Positions 53,157 to 61,089 of a DNA stretch of 64,000 nucleotides are shown here, one piece after another; the first letter of the stretch is position 1, and every line of letters begins with the position of its first letter. A program made the translations under genes and the position numbers. The stretch is from positions 992,001 through 1,056,000 of the forward strand of contig CP138355.1 of assembly GCA_033584155.1 (NCBI GenBank), written 5' to 3'. The stretch is from Candidatus Electrothrix scaldis (GTDB lineage Bacteria > Desulfobacterota > Desulfobulbia > Desulfobulbales > Desulfobulbaceae). Below the pieces are notes generated by a model. That model worked only from the letters and a program-made list of their open reading frames with translations. It did no database searches and was not told the origin of the DNA.

Positions 53157-53693
53157 TTATCCATTTTCACGGAATTGAAATTTCTCATCCATCTTTTTTT
53201 TGTATCCATTCACATTGATGTTGCCGAGATATTTGGTCACTAAGGGATAGCCTTTTTCAGCCCATGCTTTAATACCACCCGCTGCAAGATAAACATTTTT
53301 ATACCCGTACTTATAAAGCATACCGGTAAAATAAGTTGCTCTGTGCTGGGTTCGGCAGAATACCCAAATTTCAGCATTCGGGTCATCAATCTTTTTAGGC
53401 ATTGTATAAGCATGCCCGGAATCTACATTATTTGAATCCTGGATATGACCAGATTCGAACTCAGATGCAGTCCTGATATCAATAATAACGGCATTGCTTT
53501 TTCCTTCCTCCATTTCCTTCCATTTTGCATACAAATCATCCACAGTTTTAATCTTCTCCTCAGGAATTGCTGCTTTCAGCTCAGCAGCAACAGCTTTTTC
53601 TCCATCTTGAAGTGATGAGGCAAAAGACAAAAAAGGCTGAGAAATAAAACATGCTGACATTGCAATGAGTAAAGAAATTTTTTTTCTATTCAT
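53157..53693 (-). CDS. Periplasmic rhodanese-domain protein
   Basis: From ATG 53693 (GGAGG upstream; the longer frame uses TTG) about 178 residues. Signal peptide SLLIAMSACFISQPFLSFAS; rhodanese domain with AVIIDIRTASEFESGHIQDS and the active-site loop VFCRTQHRATYF, then NVYLAAGGIKAWAEKGYP. It could carry sulfane sulfur in the periplasm, which suits a sulfur-cycle organism. The C-terminal tail (MDEKFQFRENG) is short. Confidence 0.9.
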   Translation of the reverse strand: MNRKKISLLIAMSACFISQPFLSFASSLQDGEKAVAAELKAAIPEEKIKTVDDLYAKWKEMEEGKSNAVIIDIRTASEFESGHIQDSNNVDSGHAYTMPKKIDDPNAEIWVFCRTQHRATYFTGMLYKYGYKNVYLAAGGIKAWAEKGYPLVTKYLGNINVNGYKKKMDEKFQFRENG

Positions 53694-53705
53694 AGGAGCC
53701 TCCAA

Positions 53706-54003
53706 ATTACTAATTGTTCAAATTTTAATTATCCATCACTGTCAAAGAATTACATTTTTGTTGCAATTAAAGCGAGATAATACCTGTAAATTTTAAAAAA
53801 GCAAGAAAATTATCAAACTAGAAGGAAATAGGAGGCAAGCCTCAGTTAAACGATCAAAGGAAAAGTACCCATCCTGGTCACCGCAAAAAAGTCATCGTGT
53901 ATCAAACAGATCGTTTATCGAGTACCAAAAGGTTCATTTGTCGGGCGTAGACCGGATCACTTATCGCCCGTAGAGTGATGTACTTTACGCCCGTAAACCC
54001 TAA
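53706..54003. other. ~300-base gene-free stretch before the 23-nt repeat array
   Basis: No gene is supported here; the AT-rich 53706-53890 part should carry the rhodanese promoter (minus), and the rest is the repeat array. Confidence 0.4.
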
Positions 54004-54028
54004 CCATTCATCGGGTATCAAAAGGGTC
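53891..54028. repeat. Six degenerate 22-24 nt tandem repeats
   Basis: Units at 53891-53912, 53913-53935, 53936-53958, 53959-53981, 53982-54005 and 54006-54028. Units 2 and 6 read GTTTATCGAGTACCAAAAGG and ATTCATCGGGTATCAAAAGG at their starts; the others keep the pattern nYTnATCG-CG-GTA-ANN. There are no spacers between units. Units 2 and 6 resemble units of the 24034 array (CTACCAA, CTATCAAAA). Confidence 0.6.
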
Positions 54029-54111
54029 ATTCTGATAAGCTTATCTTCACCTTCTCTCTGACAGGTCGTCTGGATAAGCCGGACGACCCGCTGCCGCCCG
54101 TTGCCGAAAGC

Positions 54112-54882
54112 GTGCATCTGCGGGTCCAACCCACGGCGAGTTTTATGAAGGAAATTCACGCTCAGGTCAAGTTGGAGCGGATCAGTATGACGGAAAAAAT
54201 GCCGCAGATCAATCTGGTTGAGAATGCTACTCTGCAACTCGATGATGTTCTGAGTAGCACCGATGTGCTCCAGCTTCATGGGGATTATCTGGACTTTGAT
54301 CCGCGCCTGGGCAACGGTGAATGTGTTATCACTGGGACCCGCAGTGGCACTGCGGTGCAGACCCAGTTCGGGCCGATCACAGAAACCGGCATTATCCTGA
54401 TTCCTACCATTCCGGCTCAGGACGATCCCTGGAATAATGAATATACGCTGTCGCTCTCAGTGCGGTACACAGAGCATGGCACCCTGCGCACGTCTACCTA
54501 CCGCCGTAGGTTGCGCTCGCCCCTGTTGATTGAGGGGCTGTCGTCCGAGACCGGAGCAGGTATTCTCACCGGCAGCGCAACTATCCCCTATGTCAGAGTG
54601 ACCAATAGTATAACGAGCGGAGATGCTTGGCTGCGCATCCAGGTGCTTCAGGACCTGGCGGAAAATCGGCTCCTTTTCTCGCTCCTTGCTTTGCAGGAGG
54701 ACGGGGTAAAAGGCGCAGAGGTTGCCGTGACCGAAAACGGTGAGTACACCTTGCCCGGCTTTGCAGGTTCAACAGTGGGGCAATTGATGATCACGGTGGA
54801 TTCGTATGCCGCGCTTTGGGATATGATCCGTAATGACTACTCGGGCAGGCTGGTGGATGTGTTGGAGTTGAAGGCGGCATAG
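54112..54882 (+). CDS. Hypothetical protein, possibly 5'-truncated
   Basis: The frame is open from 54004 to 54882 without a good ATG and with a coding look already from ~54034 (DKLIFTFSLTGRLDKPDDPL). Possible starts are GTG 54112, ATG 54145 and ATG 54187 (GGAG 9 bases upstream, MTEKMPQINLVENATLQLDD). The protein is beta-rich (VLQLHGDYLDFDPRLGNGEC, TYRRRLRSPLLIEGL, LMITVDSYAALWDMIRNDY), ends LVDVLELKAA; family not recognised. No signal peptide. It may be the tail of a longer protein whose front was lost to the repeat array just upstream. Confidence 0.5.
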   Translation: MHLRVQPTASFMKEIHAQVKLERISMTEKMPQINLVENATLQLDDVLSSTDVLQLHGDYLDFDPRLGNGECVITGTRSGTAVQTQFGPITETGIILIPTIPAQDDPWNNEYTLSLSVRYTEHGTLRTSTYRRRLRSPLLIEGLSSETGAGILTGSATIPYVRVTNSITSGDAWLRIQVLQDLAENRLLFSLLALQEDGVKGAEVAVTENGEYTLPGFAGSTVGQLMITVDSYAALWDMIRNDYSGRLVDVLELKAA

Positions 54883-54947
54883 CTGGCAATTTTCCATGCA
54901 ATCCCTGCTTTGCTCTCTTGGAGCAATATGCAGAGAAGAATTGATTA

Positions 54948-54981
54948 AGGGCGGTTTTCATAAAGTGGAAGCCGTCCTTTT
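54948..54981 (+). terminator. Rho-independent terminator, near-copy of the glnA terminator
   Basis: AGGGCGGTTTTCA (54948-54960) and TGGAAGCCGTCCT (54966-54978) pair with wobbles and are followed by TTTT. The preceding flank GCAGAGAAGAATTGATTA echoes GCAGAAAAAGACTGGTTA before the glnA terminator. Confidence 0.8.
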
Positions 54982-55142
54982 GTATTGCCGGGGAAGGAAG
55001 GGGGCTGTCCTGAATCTTCCTGGATCTTGTATTGTTTCGTTTTGGTTAGTTTGTTGTATGGGATGGTATCTTTTTATGGTTGCGATTATCTTTGAGTGTC
55101 CTGGTGTTGTTATTCTGCTTGACAGGTCTGAGGAATGCAGAT

Positions 55143-55168
55143 ATAAAGTGAAGCGTTATTCACTTTAT
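55143..55168. promoter_or_regulatory. Probable operator of the TetR-family regulator
   Basis: ATAAAGTGAA (55143-55152) and TTCACTTTAT (55159-55168) are perfect inverted arms separated by six bases, 114 bases upstream of the tetR-like start. A half copy TAAAGTGAA is at 55184-55192. Size and position suit a TetR dimer site controlling the regulator and the RND operon. Confidence 0.65.
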
Positions 55169-55281
55169 GATTTTACCTGCCCGTAAAGTGAATTCTGTAA
55201 ATATGTAACAGCCGAAGAGGAAAAGCGTTTCGTATCTCGGTTGGGAGCAGAAGGAATAATCATCGGGATAGGAAGTAGGTT

Positions 55282-55923
55282 ATGCCGGAAAAGAAACTCA
55301 CTCGCCGGGAACGGGAAAAACAGCGGCAGCGCCGGGATATGTTGGATGCTGCAATGAAGCTTTTTGCAGAGAAAGGCTATCATAATGCGTCGATGCAGGA
55401 GATTGCTGAGCATGCGGAGTTCGCAGTTGGAACCTTGTATAAGTTTTTCAAAAATAAGGAAGATATGTACAAGGCATTGGTTACTGAGCAGGCAGATCGC
55501 TTCCATGTGAGCTTGAGCGCAGCTCTTGCCTCATCAGAGGATGAGATAGAACAGTTGCGGAGTTATATCCAGACAAAGGGAGAGGTCTTTATGAGTAATG
55601 AATCCTTTATTCGCCTCTATTTTGCTGAAACCCGAGGGGCTAGCTTTAATATCAAGGCAGGATTAGATAGCGAATTACGGGATCGGCATCATCAGATGCT
55701 GCAGCGGGTTGCGGCAATCTTTGCCCGAGGCATGGAAAAGGGCCGATTTCGGCGCATTGCAGCGCCCTTTCATATGGCTGTGGCAATGGATAGCCTCTGT
55801 AATGCCTTTCTTACCAACTGGCTGGAAGGGAGAGATACCTACCCGGAATCCCCGGATACGATTTTAAATATCTTCTTTCAGGGGCTCTTGGCTTCTGAGG
55901 GATCTGCAATTACTGATATATAA
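55282..55923 (+). CDS. TetR/AcrR-family transcriptional regulator
   Basis: A 213-residue repressor. Basic start (KKLTRREREKQRQRRDMLDA), HTH AMKLFAEKGYHNASMQEIAE and VGTLYKFFKNKEDMYKALV, then a C-terminal ligand domain with IRLYFAETRGASFNIKAGLD. It stands directly before the RND operon (23 bases to the adaptor gene) and probably represses it by binding the palindrome at 55143. Confidence 0.93.
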   Translation: MPEKKLTRREREKQRQRRDMLDAAMKLFAEKGYHNASMQEIAEHAEFAVGTLYKFFKNKEDMYKALVTEQADRFHVSLSAALASSEDEIEQLRSYIQTKGEVFMSNESFIRLYFAETRGASFNIKAGLDSELRDRHHQMLQRVAAIFARGMEKGRFRRIAAPFHMAVAMDSLCNAFLTNWLEGRDTYPESPDTILNIFFQGLLASEGSAITDI

Positions 55924-55946
55924 AAAGAATATACCCTGGAGTAACT

Positions 55947-57317
55947 ATGAATATCCTACGTACCTGGAGCCTCTTTCTGGTAGCTCTGTCAGGCAGTCTT
56001 TTGCTGACTGGTTGCGACCAGAAGGGCTTGCCTGAGTGGGCAGGACGGCTGGTTGGCCTGTTCTCAGAAAAAACGCAGCAACAGAGCGCAGGTCCGCAAC
56101 GTCCTGGACCCGCAGTGTCCTTTCTTGTTATGAAACAGCAGCGAGTTGTACTGACCAATGAGCTGTCCGGTCGGACCTCGGCCTTTCGTGTCGCTGAAAT
56201 TCGTCCGCAGGTGAGCGGTATTATCAAGGAACGTCTCTTTACTGAGGGGACAGATGTTCAGGCGGGCGATGTCCTTTACCAGCTTGATCCGTCCTCTTTT
56301 CAGGCGGCATTGGATAATGCAGAGGCAAACCTTCTCGCCTCAAAAAAAGCTGTTGATCGGGCCAAGGCTGCACTCAGGGCCAGTCAGGCTGATATCGGTC
56401 GAATCAAGGCGAAGCTGGACCTTGCCAAGGCAGACAGTAAGCGTTATGAACAGTCTTTTAAGCAAAAGATCGTTTCCGCTGCCCAGCGTGATCAGGCCGC
56501 GACCGGAGCCGTTGTGGCTGAGGCTGAACTGGCATCTGCCCAGGCCCAAGTGGAGAGCAGCCGCAGTGCAATTGCTGCTGCTCAGGCTGCTGTCCAACAG
56601 GCAGAGGCAGCAGTGAAAACCGCCAAAATTAATCTTGGCTATACCAAGGTGACAGCTCCTATCTCAGGACGAATTGGGATCTCTCATGTAACAGAGGGTG
56701 CTGTGGTTACGGCCTATCAGCCGACTCCAATGGCGGTTATTCAGCAGATGGACCCTATTTATGCCGATGTGCCCCAGGCTGCAACCAAACTGCTCGCCCT
56801 GAAAAAGGATCGTGCCGTAGCAGAGCAAGAGGAACTGGATAAGGTTCAGCTCATACTTGAAGATGGCACGCCTTATCCGCTGGAAGGTACCTTGCAATTC
56901 AGTGATGTAACGGTTGATCCAACCACGGGCTCAGTTACTCTGCGTGTGGTTTTCCCGAATCCTGATCGGATGCTCCTGCCAGGTATGTTTGTCCGCACAG
57001 TTATTCAGGAAGGGGTTCGTGAGCAGGCAATTCTGATACCGCAACAGGGCGTGTCCCGCAATGCGAAAGGCGATCCCTATGCCCTGGTAGTGAATGCAGA
57101 GAGTAAAGCCGAATATCGCCCGTTGGTCCTTGAGCGGGCCATTAAGGATAAATGGTTAGTCACTAAAGGACTTGCGCCCGGTGACAAGGTGATTGTTGAG
57201 GGACTGCTGATGTTGCGTCCTGGCACTGTGGTCACTGCGACGCCCTTTGGCGAGAAACCGCAAGGACCGCCGCAGGGTGGAGCTGCTCCCCAGAAAGAGG
57301 GGGGAGAGGGGCATTAA
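55947..57317 (+). CDS. RND efflux adaptor protein (AcrA/MexA-like)
   Basis: A 456-residue lipoprotein (LLLTGCDQ). AEIRPQVSGIIKERLFTEGT, VQAGDVLYQLDPSSFQAAL (lipoyl half), long helical hairpin ~110-210, NLGYTKVTAPISGRIGISHV (second half) and beta-barrel VDPTTGSVTLRVVFPNPD match AcrA/MexA. It links the pump to the outer membrane channel. The last codons run into the next gene (TAATG). Confidence 0.93.
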   Translation: MNILRTWSLFLVALSGSLLLTGCDQKGLPEWAGRLVGLFSEKTQQQSAGPQRPGPAVSFLVMKQQRVVLTNELSGRTSAFRVAEIRPQVSGIIKERLFTEGTDVQAGDVLYQLDPSSFQAALDNAEANLLASKKAVDRAKAALRASQADIGRIKAKLDLAKADSKRYEQSFKQKIVSAAQRDQAATGAVVAEAELASAQAQVESSRSAIAAAQAAVQQAEAAVKTAKINLGYTKVTAPISGRIGISHVTEGAVVTAYQPTPMAVIQQMDPIYADVPQAATKLLALKKDRAVAEQEELDKVQLILEDGTPYPLEGTLQFSDVTVDPTTGSVTLRVVFPNPDRMLLPGMFVRTVIQEGVREQAILIPQQGVSRNAKGDPYALVVNAESKAEYRPLVLERAIKDKWLVTKGLAPGDKVIVEGLLMLRPGTVVTATPFGEKPQGPPQGGAAPQKEGGEGH

Positions 57318-57730
57318 TGGATACGCTTCTGGTCGAGCAAGGGCGGTTCGTGAGCTGTCCCACACGAGGTGCTGCTATGAAGGATAATGAGCAACGTGAT
57401 TTGTTTCGTAAAGAACTTGAACGGCAGGCAAGACACCTTGCTGCCTGCCTGCAAGCGAAGCAGCAGCCCCTCACCATTTATAGGCATATGGTGGTGATTG
57501 GCAATCTCATCGATTTTCTCTGTTTCGATTGCGGAATTACTCGGTTTGAGGATATCCAGCAAGAGATGCTCTGTAATCGTTTCTGTAGTGAATATGGCAG
57601 TAACGTGCAGGGGCAAACAGAAAGTGAGGTTAAGGCCTCAGTAAAAAAGTTTTTCCATTTCCTGGTGAACAAGCAGGGCGTCTCTGTTGGGAAGGATGTG
57701 TTGGTTGGGTTGAATCTCACCAGTAGGTGA
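57317..57730 (+). CDS. Stand-alone recombinase SAM-like domain protein within the RND operon
   Basis: ATG 57317 overlaps the adaptor stop; ATG 57377 (GAGGT 7 bases before) is an alternative giving 117 residues. The protein contains FRKELERQARHLAACLQAKQ, QQPLTIYRHMVVIGNLIDFL and VKKFFHFLVNKQGVSV, the helical pattern of a tyrosine-recombinase core-binding domain, and no catalytic domain. It resembles the 18563-18997 protein (KKFxxF...K-G--S---D-L-GL). Its place between an AcrA-like and an AcrB-like gene is unusual; role unknown. Confidence 0.65.
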   Translation: MDTLLVEQGRFVSCPTRGAAMKDNEQRDLFRKELERQARHLAACLQAKQQPLTIYRHMVVIGNLIDFLCFDCGITRFEDIQQEMLCNRFCSEYGSNVQGQTESEVKASVKKFFHFLVNKQGVSVGKDVLVGLNLTSR

Positions 57731-57831
57731 GCACAGAATCTGAGGGAGGGTGATTTGTGAAGCGCCATAGAAATATCCTCAGAATCAGCTTGCAACCAAA
57801 CAATTAATCAAGCATAAGAAAGGAGCCCTTG

Positions 57832-60800
57832 ATGCTCTCAAAATTTTTTCTTGAACGACCCGTCTTTGCCTGGGTTGTTGCCATTATTATTATGACCTTG
57901 GGAGCACTGGCTATCCACCAGATGTCCATCTCCCAGTATCCGCCGATTGCCCCGCCAGCTATTGCCATTGATGCCTTTTTCCCTGGTGCATCTGCTGAGA
58001 CTGTGGAAAACACCGTGACCCAGGTTATCGAGCAGAAGATGACGGGCCTGGATGATATGATCTATCTCTCCGGCACCAGCTCTTCTTCAGGCTCTGCCCG
58101 GGTGGAGTTGACCTTTGCTGCCGGAACCGACCCTGATTTGGCCTGGGCCAAGGTGCAGAACAAGCTCCAGCTGGCCCTGGCTAGCCTGCCGGACGTGGTG
58201 CAGCGTTCCGGTGTACAGGTAAGTAAGTCGACCCGCAACTGGCTCCTCATCCCCGCTCTGATTTCGGAAGACGGGAGCATGGATAATAACGACCTCCAGG
58301 ACTATGCCCAATCCAATCTGGAAAAGGTCCTGGCCCGTATTCCCGGTGTTGGTGAGGTGCAGGCCTTTGGTTCCCAATACGCCATGCGTATCTGGATCAA
58401 CCCGGATAAACTGACCAGCTATAGTCTGACCTTTGAAGACGTGATGACGGCCCTGCGTTCCTATAACGTGGAGGTCTCGGCCGGACAGTTGGGTGGTACC
58501 CCGGCCGAAGAAGGTCAACGGCTCAATGCCCCCATAGTGGTTCAGCATCTCCTTCAGACCCCGGAGGAGTTCGCCGAGATTCCCATCCGTATCAATCAAG
58601 ACGGTTCTGCTGTACGGGTCAAGGATGTGGGCCGTACCGAGCTGGCTATTGAGCGTAGCGATTCCGTGGTTCGCAGTAATGGGCGGCCTGCTGCGGGTAT
58701 GGCGGTGCGGCAGGCTGCTGGAGCCAATGCCCTGGAAACAGCCAAGGCTATCAAAGCGAAGCTGGAAGAGATGAGCAAGTTCTTCCCGCCGGGCGTCAAG
58801 GTGATCTATCCCTATGATACCACGCCCTTTACCCAGGTCTCTATTGATGAGGTGATCAAGACCCTGTTCGAGGCGATCATCCTGGTCTTCATTATCATGT
58901 ACGTGTTCATGGGGAATATCCGGGCCACCATTATCCCCACCATCGCCGTGCCTGTGGTTCTGCTTGGTACCTTTGCCGTGCTTGGTTTTGCCGGGTACTC
59001 CATCAATATGCTGACCATGTTTGCTATGGTTCTGGCCATCGGTTTGCTGGTGGACGACGCCATCGTGGTGGTGGAGAACGTGGAACGTATCATGAGCGAG
59101 GAGGGCCTGCCGCCCAAAGAGGCCACAGCCAAGTCTATGGATGAGATCACCAGTGCCCTGATCGGTATTGGTCTGGTGCTGTCAGCGGTCTTTGGTCCTA
59201 TGGCCTTTTTTCCCGGCTCCACCGGAATTCTCTATCGGCAGTTTTCAGTCACCCTGATTGCGGCCATGTTGTTCTCGGTGGTGGTCGCGTTGATCCTGAC
59301 CCCTGTCCTCTGTGCCACCTTTCTCAAGCCGGTAAAGGCGGGACATGCACCCTCTGAGAATGCCATCTTCTTTATGCGGCCCTTTTTTGCCGTGTTCGAG
59401 TTCTGCTTTGGCGGGATCCGCAGCCTCTATGTCCGCTTTGTTGCCCTTTCTCTGCGGATCAAGTTTATCTTTATTGTTTGTTATTTGCTTATTGTTGCCC
59501 TGGCTGGTTTTCTTCTCCAACGAATGCCGACTTCTTATGTCCCGGATGAGGATCAGGGAATGGTCCTGGTTCAAATCATGTTGCCCTCTGGTTCCACTCT
59601 GGAGCAGACTGAAGCCGTGGTCACCAAGGTTAGAAATTATTTTCTGGAGAATGAAGAGGAAGCCGTGAAAAATGTTATGACCATCTCTGGTCGTAACTTT
59701 GGTGGACAGGGCCAGAATCTGGCCATGAGCTTTGTTAAACTGAAAGACTGGGAGGAACGGCAGCGACCAGACCTGAAGGTTAAACCCATCGCAGATCGGG
59801 CAATGGCTGCCCTGTCACAGATCAAGGAAGCCAAGGTCTTTTCCTTTCCGCCGCCACCGGTTATTGAGTTGGGTATGGCCAACGGCTTTGACTTTCAGCT
59901 CCAGGATCTGGGTGGATTAGGGCATGAGGCCCTGACCCAGGCCCGTAACCAGTTGCTGGGGATGGCTGCGCAGGATCCCCGTTTGATGGGGGTTCGGCCT
60001 AACGGCATGATGGACACTCCAGAGTATCGGGTGGACGTAAATTGGGATCGGGCTGGAGCCCTGGGTGTGCCGCTGAGCTCCATTCATAGTACCTTGTCCA
60101 CCGCCTTTGGTAGTGCCTATGTGAATGACTTTATCCAGGCTGGACGAGTCAAGAAGGTCTATGTCCAGGCTGATGCTGCGTATCGTGGTTTGCCCCAGGA
60201 TATGGAAAAACTCTATGTCAGGAATACAAAAGGTAAGATGGTCCCCTTTTCTGCCTTTGCCACAGGGCGCTGGGCTCAGGGCGCGCCCAAGCTGGAACGC
60301 TATAATGCCTTCCCGTCCATGAATATCCAGGGGCAGCCAGCACCGGGGCATAGTACGGGTGAGGCAATGGCGGCAATGGAGGAGCTGGTCACCAAGTTGC
60401 CCCAGGGTGTTGGTTTTGACTGGAGCGGTCTTTCCTATCAGGAGAAGATGGCCACTAAACAGGGGCCGATTCTTTATGCCTTCTCTATTCTGGTTATCTT
60501 CCTCTGTGTGGCGGCCCTGTATGAAAGCTGGACTATTCCCATTGCCAACCTGCTCATGCTACCCCTGGGTGTCTTCGGGGCCATTATTGCCTCCTCGCTA
60601 CGCGGCTTGCCCAATGATGTGTATTTCCAGATCGGCTTTCTGACCACTATGGGCTTGTCCACCAAGAACGCTATTCTCATCATCCAGTTCATCAAGGAGC
60701 GCATGGCCGTGGGCCAGGGCCTGATTGAAGCCACCTTGGATGCGGTCAAGACCCGATTCCGTCCGGTTATGATGACCTCGCTGGCCTTCTTTTTTGGCGT

Positions 60801-61089
60801 GTTGCCCTTGGCTATTGCCAGCGGTGCAGGTGCAGGTGCTATGAATGCCTTGGGAACAGCGGTTTGTGGTGGTATGCTTTCCGCTACCTTCATTGATCTG
60901 GTCTTTATTCCGCTCTTCTTTGTTCTCGTTTCCCAGCTTTTTGGCAAGAAAGAGGACAAGCAGGGACCAAGTCAACCCATGCAACCAGCCAAGGTTTCAG
61001 AGAAAAAGCAGGAATCGAAGGAGGTTCTGCCCCCTTCTCAGCAGCCTAAGCAACTTGATACTTCCCACCCTCAGGAGGTGCAGTCATAA
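57832..61089 (+). CDS. RND efflux pump, HAE1 family (AcrB/MexB-like)
   Basis: A 1085-residue inner-membrane pump. ATG 57832 (AGGAG upstream) is preferred to the TTG 57829. MLSKFFLERPVFAWVVAII, IPTIAVPVVLLGTFAVLG, IGLLVDDAIVVVENVERIM (proton relay Asp pair) and GLSTKNAILIIQFIKERMA (relay Lys) are typical of HAE1. The end is a ~45-residue Gln/Lys/Pro-rich tail. It exports hydrophobic or amphiphilic compounds using proton motive force. Outer membrane gene overlaps by one base. Confidence 0.95.
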   Translation: MLSKFFLERPVFAWVVAIIIMTLGALAIHQMSISQYPPIAPPAIAIDAFFPGASAETVENTVTQVIEQKMTGLDDMIYLSGTSSSSGSARVELTFAAGTDPDLAWAKVQNKLQLALASLPDVVQRSGVQVSKSTRNWLLIPALISEDGSMDNNDLQDYAQSNLEKVLARIPGVGEVQAFGSQYAMRIWINPDKLTSYSLTFEDVMTALRSYNVEVSAGQLGGTPAEEGQRLNAPIVVQHLLQTPEEFAEIPIRINQDGSAVRVKDVGRTELAIERSDSVVRSNGRPAAGMAVRQAAGANALETAKAIKAKLEEMSKFFPPGVKVIYPYDTTPFTQVSIDEVIKTLFEAIILVFIIMYVFMGNIRATIIPTIAVPVVLLGTFAVLGFAGYSINMLTMFAMVLAIGLLVDDAIVVVENVERIMSEEGLPPKEATAKSMDEITSALIGIGLVLSAVFGPMAFFPGSTGILYRQFSVTLIAAMLFSVVVALILTPVLCATFLKPVKAGHAPSENAIFFMRPFFAVFEFCFGGIRSLYVRFVALSLRIKFIFIVCYLLIVALAGFLLQRMPTSYVPDEDQGMVLVQIMLPSGSTLEQTEAVVTKVRNYFLENEEEAVKNVMTISGRNFGGQGQNLAMSFVKLKDWEERQRPDLKVKPIADRAMAALSQIKEAKVFSFPPPPVIELGMANGFDFQLQDLGGLGHEALTQARNQLLGMAAQDPRLMGVRPNGMMDTPEYRVDVNWDRAGALGVPLSSIHSTLSTAFGSAYVNDFIQAGRVKKVYVQADAAYRGLPQDMEKLYVRNTKGKMVPFSAFATGRWAQGAPKLERYNAFPSMNIQGQPAPGHSTGEAMAAMEELVTKLPQGVGFDWSGLSYQEKMATKQGPILYAFSILVIFLCVAALYESWTIPIANLLMLPLGVFGAIIASSLRGLPNDVYFQIGFLTTMGLSTKNAILIIQFIKERMAVGQGLIEATLDAVKTRFRPVMMTSLAFFFGVLPLAIASGAGAGAMNALGTAVCGGMLSATFIDLVFIPLFFVLVSQLFGKKEDKQGPSQPMQPAKVSEKKQESKEVLPPSQQPKQLDTSHPQEVQS

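Noticed and set aside
53891-54028. Repeat array as CRISPR
   Set aside because: Same reasons: no spacers, units vary, no cas genes nearby.
53902-54279. 125-residue minus-strand frame across the 23-nt repeats
   Set aside because: Antisense to the better-supported plus frame and partly made of the repeats.
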